A stretch of DNA of 64,000 bases, from positions 1-64,000 of the forward strand of contig JBIIZQ010000012.1 of NCBI GenBank assembly GCA_044346175.1. Direction: 5' to 3'. The notes under the pieces are model-generated. The model was not told the origin of the DNA and did not search any database. It worked only from the letters and a program-made list of their open reading frames with translations. This DNA is from JBJTUH01 sp044346175. GTDB lineage: Bacteria; Cyanobacteriota; Vampirovibrionia; Vampirovibrionales; JAJTHC01. Every line of letters starts with the position of its first letter. Position 1 is the first letter of the stretch. Shown here piece by piece: positions 62,337 through 64,000 of this stretch. The position numbers were made by a program, and so were the translations under genes.

Positions 62337-63446
62337 ATGATAATGCGTCGTGCGATGTTTACCGCTCGTCTGTGTAAGACAGGTTTCTTTTTAGTACTGG
62401 TGTCCTTGATGGGTGGTTTAGCATGGCAAGATGATTCCGCTTTAGCATGCGGGTTTGGGTATAGGGTCTCTTCCGAGGTGACACAGGCTCCCCAAGATAC
62501 GGCTTTATTAGCAACCTCTGAAGTTGCCGAGCCTGCACCTTCCATAAAAACAACGATACGAGACATGGAAATGTCTCCTGAGATGTCCCTAGAGCCTATT
62601 TACATGATGCCCGCTCTTGCTCAAGAGCAAGACGAGGCTCCGCCAATGTTAACCGAAGATGAACCTCCTCTTGTGCGTCAGGCACCTGACGAACCGCTTG
62701 CTGTGCCTGACGCACAAGAAGGTGCTTCTGAATCAGAACCCTCAGAAGAAACCCCCGACCCAGCTTCATCGTCATTAGAGGAATCTTCTCAAACGATTTC
62801 TGATACAGAAGCACCTGTAACACCTTCTAGTTCACAAGAGGCTGATGCGCCAGTGTTGCAAGTGCCTCCTCCCACTTGTACGAGTTTGACGCAGCCCATG
62901 TCTCCTGAAAAAGGTATGGATTTAAAAGCACTTATTACCTCTCAGCAAACCACTTGGCAAAGTTATCTACCGCTGGTTAAAAAAACGTCACCCTCTCTAC
63001 AAACACTGTTTTATCTATGGCAGTACGGGCAAAAACCGACAGATGAAACGCTCGTTCATACGTTACTGGCAACAGGTAAAAAGTGGACAGCAACCGAGTG
63101 GATGGCATTTTATACCGTGGCTCCTCATCCTGCCTTGAAAGCACGTGTTGACCAAAAACTTGCCCAGCATCCATGGTTACAACCTCATGGCAAGCACCAC
63201 GGGAGTAAGCAAAGCGTACAGGCGTTAATGGTTTCCCTCGCACGTCAAGATAACCCTGCACTACTTGAAAGTTTTGATGTACATTTGCAAGCACTGTCTC
63301 AGGTGAAAAAACTTACGGTGACGGAAACTTTCCTACTAACAACACTCGCAGCGAAGTCATGCCGTGCGGAAAGCTATGCTGAATGGAAAGCCAAGTATAT
63401 GGAGGCGTTTAAACAAGCGGTACGTCGTAGTAAGTTTAAATACTAA
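62337..63446 (+). CDS. Exported acidic protein of unknown function
   Basis: A 369-residue product. A signal peptide of about 36 residues (RLCKTGFFLVLVSLMGGLAW) is followed by a long Glu/Pro/Ser/Asp-rich segment (residues about 40-180), then a helical C-terminal domain of some 180 residues with Trp, Lys and Gln. The N-terminal acidic stretch is low complexity and carries a strong DNA inverted repeat (62669-62719). The start may be ATG 62337 or 62343. No family recognised. It is convergent with ilvE, and a bidirectional terminator separates them. Confidence 0.6.
   Translation: MIMRRAMFTARLCKTGFFLVLVSLMGGLAWQDDSALACGFGYRVSSEVTQAPQDTALLATSEVAEPAPSIKTTIRDMEMSPEMSLEPIYMMPALAQEQDEAPPMLTEDEPPLVRQAPDEPLAVPDAQEGASESEPSEETPDPASSSLEESSQTISDTEAPVTPSSSQEADAPVLQVPPPTCTSLTQPMSPEKGMDLKALITSQQTTWQSYLPLVKKTSPSLQTLFYLWQYGQKPTDETLVHTLLATGKKWTATEWMAFYTVAPHPALKARVDQKLAQHPWLQPHGKHHGSKQSVQALMVSLARQDNPALLESFDVHLQALSQVKKLTVTETFLLTTLAAKSCRAESYAEWKAKYMEAFKQAVRRSKFKY
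62669..62719. repeat. Perfect 17-bp inverted repeat inside a coding region
   Basis: TCTTGTGCGTCAGGCAC (62669-62685) is exactly complementary to 62703-62719, with a 17-nt loop. It lies in the acidic low-complexity part of the gene at 62337 and would form a very stable mRNA hairpin. Confidence 0.9.
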
Positions 63447-63581
63447 GCACTACGCTCCTGAAAAGAAGCTTCTACCATGAGGTGGTAAGCTCGGCTTTAG
63501 TTTTTCCCTTGTTGACATTCCCTTGTTGGCATGTAGCGCTTTAATGACACTGACCCAGAGCGATAGGACTATCTTCTTTAA

Positions 63582-63618
63582 CAGATGGGGATGCACTTAT
63601 TAAGTGCATCCCCATCTG
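63582..63618. terminator. Bidirectional terminator-like palindrome
   Basis: Near-perfect 18-bp palindrome (CAGATGGGGATGCACTTA and complement, one base between). It lies between the convergent exported-protein gene and ilvE. U-tracts on either side are short. Confidence 0.7.
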
Positions 63619-63661
63619 AAGTTTTATGAAATGGATGCTATGCCACCGAGGCAGAGAATGG

Positions 63662-64000
63662 CTAGCACAAGGTGAGCCATTGGCTATAAGCGGGGATTTT
63701 GTTACGTACAACATCAAAATAAAGGTTTTGAAGCTGTGTGGTGATGGGACCCATTTCTCCTGAGCCAATCACACGATGGTCAATACTTCCCACGGCGGCC
63801 ACTTGAGCCCCTGTACCGCAGAAGAACACTTCATCCGCTACGTAAAGTTCGGTACGGTCGATGGTGCGTTCTTCGCACGTTAAGCCAAGTTCTTTCTTTG
63901 CAAGCTCAATGAGTGTGGCACGGGTGATGCCCTCAAGAATATTGTCGCTCACGGGAGGCGTAATGATTTTACCGTTACGTACGAGCATGAGGTTCATCGC
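63662..64000 (-). CDS. ilvE: Branched-chain amino acid aminotransferase, 5' part outside window
   Basis: Only the last 112 or so residues are present; the frame runs off the right edge, and the ATG at 63997 is internal (LMLVRNGKIITPP is mid-protein). Class IV PLP aminotransferase features: NILEGITRATLIELAKKELG, ERTIDRTELYVADEVFFCGTGAQVAAV and GEMGPITTQLQNLYFDVV. GITR and the GTGA loop touch the PLP phosphate and substrate carboxylate. IlvE performs the last step of Val, Leu and Ile synthesis; D-amino acid transaminase-like relatives are less likely given the DEVFF(C/T)GT segment. Confidence 0.85.
   Translation of the reverse strand, partial: AMNLMLVRNGKIITPPVSDNILEGITRATLIELAKKELGLTCEERTIDRTELYVADEVFFCGTGAQVAAVGSIDHRVIGSGEMGPITTQLQNLYFDVVRNKIPAYSQWLTLC

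Noticed and set aside
1..64000. tRNA, rRNA and CRISPR arrays
   Set aside because: Reading the intergenic intervals by eye I saw no T-arm-like GGTTCRANYCC with matching acceptor stems and no regularly spaced short repeats. A covariance-model scan would settle it.

Overview
The window reads as a chromosome segment of a Gram-negative, non-photosynthetic bacterium of moderate GC. The best lineage guess is the cyanobacterial sister group Vampirovibrionia/Melainabacteria, held with moderate to low confidence. It rests on an AAA+ ATPase fused to an R3H domain of the cyanobacterial/plastid Ycf45 type, futalosine-route menaquinone genes, the MEP-pathway enzyme IspH, GatA, and type IV pilins with no sign of photosynthesis genes. 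I found no rRNA, tRNA or CRISPR array.

Layout: 1-4.8 kb, LOG-family protein end, MtnA, and two divergent pilin-like genes. 4.9-8.9 kb, a SulP transporter and succinyl-CoA ligase (sucCD). 9.4-16.7 kb, a heparinase-like protein, the R3H ATPase and RecA. 17-20.7 kb, MqnA and MqnE beside divergent IspH, so quinone head-group and prenyl-precursor genes adjoin. 20.9-24.2 kb, a FlgM-like small protein, an exported amidotransferase-like protein and Pgi. 24.2-26.7 kb, an accessory patch: MvdC/MvdD-type ATP-grasp enzyme, a candidate precursor peptide separated from it by a hairpin, an IS1-like transposase remnant and an HExxH protein. 26.9-29.7 kb, a large single-pass envelope protein. 29.7-33.7 kb, an AT-rich island with a small ORF and a translationally coupled AAA+ ATPase/subtilisin-like protease pair. 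33.9-45.6 kb, AhcY, RadA, an orphan DNA methyltransferase, two paralogous pilins, an RTX-like protein and adenosine deaminase set between long direct repeats, then GatA. 45.7-54.8 kb, mostly unrecognised membrane or secreted proteins around ribosomal protein L1. 55.2-64 kb, a C-terminal processing protease, a Pro/Met/Gly-rich protein, TruB, WecB, RfbC, Tmk, a secreted acidic protein and the 3' part of IlvE.

The genes point to purine and SAM by-product recycling (MtnA, AhcY, adenosine deaminase), menaquinone respiration, surface polysaccharide precursors (WecB, RfbC), and several type IV pilin-like proteins.

The least ordinary signals are: (i) the putative graspetide-like RiPP locus at 24.2-25.75 kb; (ii) the horizontally acquired-looking AAA+/subtilase module at 30.2-33.7 kb; and (iii) a window-wide habit of starting genes with two to four consecutive ATG codons, seen at 17 genes.
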